From contig CAZEQK010000080.1 of NCBI GenBank assembly GCA_964514395.1, positions 1-7,260 on the forward strand: a stretch of 7,260 nt of DNA. Direction: 5' to 3'. Position numbers and translations under genes: made by a program. Under the pieces are notes generated by a model. The model was not told the DNA's origin. It saw only the letters and a list, made by a program, of their open reading frames with translations, and searched no databases. Shown piece after piece: positions 6,410-7,260 of this stretch (position 1 is its first letter; each line of letters opens with the position of its first letter). The stretch is from CAZEQK01 sp964514395 (GTDB taxonomy: Bacteria; Bacillota; Bacilli; Tepidibacillales; Tepidibacillaceae).

Positions 6410-6612
6410 TAACGTTCCGTATCCCCGACGCCCTTGAGCTTACAGGTGGAGTTCGAGCCTTAGAAATGCTTTTCTTAGGCTCAAGCTTCACCGTCTCGGT
6501 TAGCGAAAGGGTTGTGTCGCTGATTCTTCTTCTATGAATCTACCTCTGCGACCGAGGCGTACTTCAAATTGAGTTACTTCTTTGCTACGCCGAAGCGGGG
6601 ATATTGTGTTAT
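6410..6612 (-). repeat. attC-like repeat 7 (interior type II)
   Basis: Close to repeat 6 throughout (same CTACCTCTGCGACC and GCCGAAGCGGGG variants), which suggests a recent common origin. The outer stems are intact. Flanks are TCCGATAAC on the left and GTTATATGA on the right. The partner of the right flank would be at the far end of cassette H, outside the window. Confidence 0.9.
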
Positions 6613-6663
6613 ATGATGTTACCGACTTCATTGCTTAGCTTTCTAGTTTTTTTTATAAAACTT

Positions 6664-7212
6664 TTACTTAGTTCCATCTATCGTTTCAATTTTTAGTTTT
6701 TTCCCATTTTTGTCATATGCAATAATATCATATATCTTATCTTGAAGATGGTACAAAAATACATAATAAAGTTTAAATTCACTGTTAATATCTACAATTT
6801 TTGCTTGTATTTCTAAATTTTTAGTCTTATCTCTGACAACAATTCTTGAAATCTCTGAATTACCAATAATTCCACTTATCAATGGAAATGGTGAATTCCT
6901 AAATTTTTTTTCATCTGTACTTGGAAGATACATATTCATTTCTGTTCCTTCATTAATACTCATTCCTCCTCCGTATACCCATTTCCATCCTTTCCAAGTT
7001 TTCTTTACATAATCTATCCCAAGAAGATTATTACCATTTTTTAAATAATGTAAATAAAAAATAATTTCTCCATCAGAGGTTTTACTTTCTTTTATAACAT
7101 AATTAACGTATTTATCACCCCTATATTTTTCAAGGGCTTCAATAGAAGTTTTACTCGATCCATCATAAAAAAATTTTAATCCAAAAAAAATAGAAATTAC
7201 AAATGTAATTAC
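6664..7212 (-). pseudogene. Membrane-anchored orphan protein, 5' end missing (cassette H)
   Basis: The frame is open from the stop at 6664 back to 7212 (182 codons), where a TGA at 7213-7215 interrupts it. No ATG, GTG or TTG lies near the open 5' end. An internal ATG at 6963 (99 residues) has GGAGGAGGA just upstream, but this encodes a Gly-Gly-Gly that fits the longer protein (KGWKWVYGGGMSINEG), so I treat it as internal. The remaining protein begins inside a hydrophobic segment (VITFVISIFFGLKFFY), followed by a probable extracytoplasmic domain with PLISGIIGN and IIAYDKNGKK stretches. This resembles small membrane-anchored or lipoprotein-like hypothetical proteins of Bacillus. Only the first few residues appear lost. 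A functional shorter product from 6963 cannot be excluded. Confidence 0.7.
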
Positions 7213-7260
7213 TCAACTTTCGCAGACTGAAATAGGCAGATATGCCTTGATGTAGTTAGG
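7213..7260. mobile_element. Possible insertion sequence end disrupting gene H
   Basis: Coding potential of gene H stops abruptly at 7212/7213, and the last 48 bases have no resemblance to the gene or to the repeats. They contain a short hairpin (AGGCA-GATA-TGCCT at about 7243-7256 or nearby). On the minus strand they end in CTGCGAAAGTTGAG, which looks to me like the terminal region of an insertion sequence, though I cannot name the family. Too little is in the window to confirm it. Confidence 0.3.

Larger units (their letters stand above)
1..7260 (-). mobile_element. Integron-like array of single-gene cassettes separated by attC-like repeats
   Basis: Eight minus-strand genes alternate one to one with seven copies of a structured repeat of 202-204 bp. 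Taking the integron rule (cut between G and TT on the gene strand), the cassettes would be 442-1189, 1190-2055, 2056-2728, 2729-4320, 4321-5185 and 5186-6412, with partial ones at both window ends. Each then has a short leader, one gene and a downstream repeat, which is the standard layout of integron gene cassettes. The bases at the two ends of each cassette are complementary to one another. No tyrosine recombinase gene lies in the window, so mobility is inferred from architecture only. The closest known category is a cluster of attC sites lacking an integrase. The alternative is an unrelated recombination or RNA-mediated cassette system with convergent architecture. Confidence 0.75.

Noticed and set aside
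439..6612. CRISPR array
   Set aside because: Repeats are about 203 bp and the intervals contain whole genes; there are no short uniform spacers.
439..6612. Repeats as miniature transposons (MITEs)
   Set aside because: No direct target duplications flank a given repeat. The matching flanks are at the two ends of a cassette, in inverted orientation, which insertion would not produce.
439..6612. Repeats as group II intron fragments or known structured RNAs
   Set aside because: I cannot identify a domain V-type hairpin or another known RNA signature. The paired ends and cassette layout are better explained by recombination sites.
6664..6963. 99-residue complete gene from the internal ATG
   Set aside because: The same frame continues upstream for 83 codons with sensible protein sequence including a membrane segment, so this ATG is more likely internal to a truncated gene.

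Overview
The window is a run of eight small genes, all on the minus strand. Between each pair of neighbours sits one copy of a roughly 203-bp, GC-richer, highly structured repeat; there are seven copies in all. Genes and repeats alternate one to one, so the region reads as an array of single-gene cassettes. The AT-rich coding regions, strong purine-rich ribosome binding sites (AGGAGGTGG, GAGGTGAT) and frequent GTG/TTG starts point to a low-GC Bacillota host, perhaps of the Bacillus/Paenibacillus type. The genus cannot be fixed from this sequence.

Layout, left to right: 92-aa orphan (A); repeat 1; 147-aa orphan (B); repeat 2; 132-aa membrane-anchored orphan (C); repeat 3; 124-aa cupin (D); repeat 4; 387-aa TIR-like protein (E); repeat 5; 210-aa PD-(D/E)XK nuclease-like protein (F); repeat 6; 283-aa DUF2971-like protein (G); repeat 7; a membrane protein gene with its 5' end missing (H). 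At the right edge, gene H is cut off at about 7213 by unrelated sequence that may be the end of an insertion sequence.

The main observation is that the repeats look like very long relatives of integron attC recombination sites. Each has complementary ends (TAAC/GTTA), a non-paired spacer, a second stem (TATCCCCG/CGGGGATA) and a variable multi-hairpin interior. The few bases just outside the repeats differ from cassette to cassette, yet the two ends of one cassette are complementary to each other: 8 of 8 positions in five cassettes and 7 of 8 in two. A circular cassette carrying its own attC predicts exactly this pattern, and transposon insertion does not. No integrase is in the window, so the closest known category is a cluster of attC sites lacking an integrase, here apparently in a Bacillota-like genome and with sites longer than usual.

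The genes do not form a pathway. They look like independent accessory cargo. The TIR-like and nuclease-like cassettes, and possibly the DUF2971 one, fit a phage-defence or toxin reservoir. Three cassettes (C, E, G) also carry, at both ends, small hairpins with different arms but a shared CA(Y)GGACG loop, whose role is unknown.
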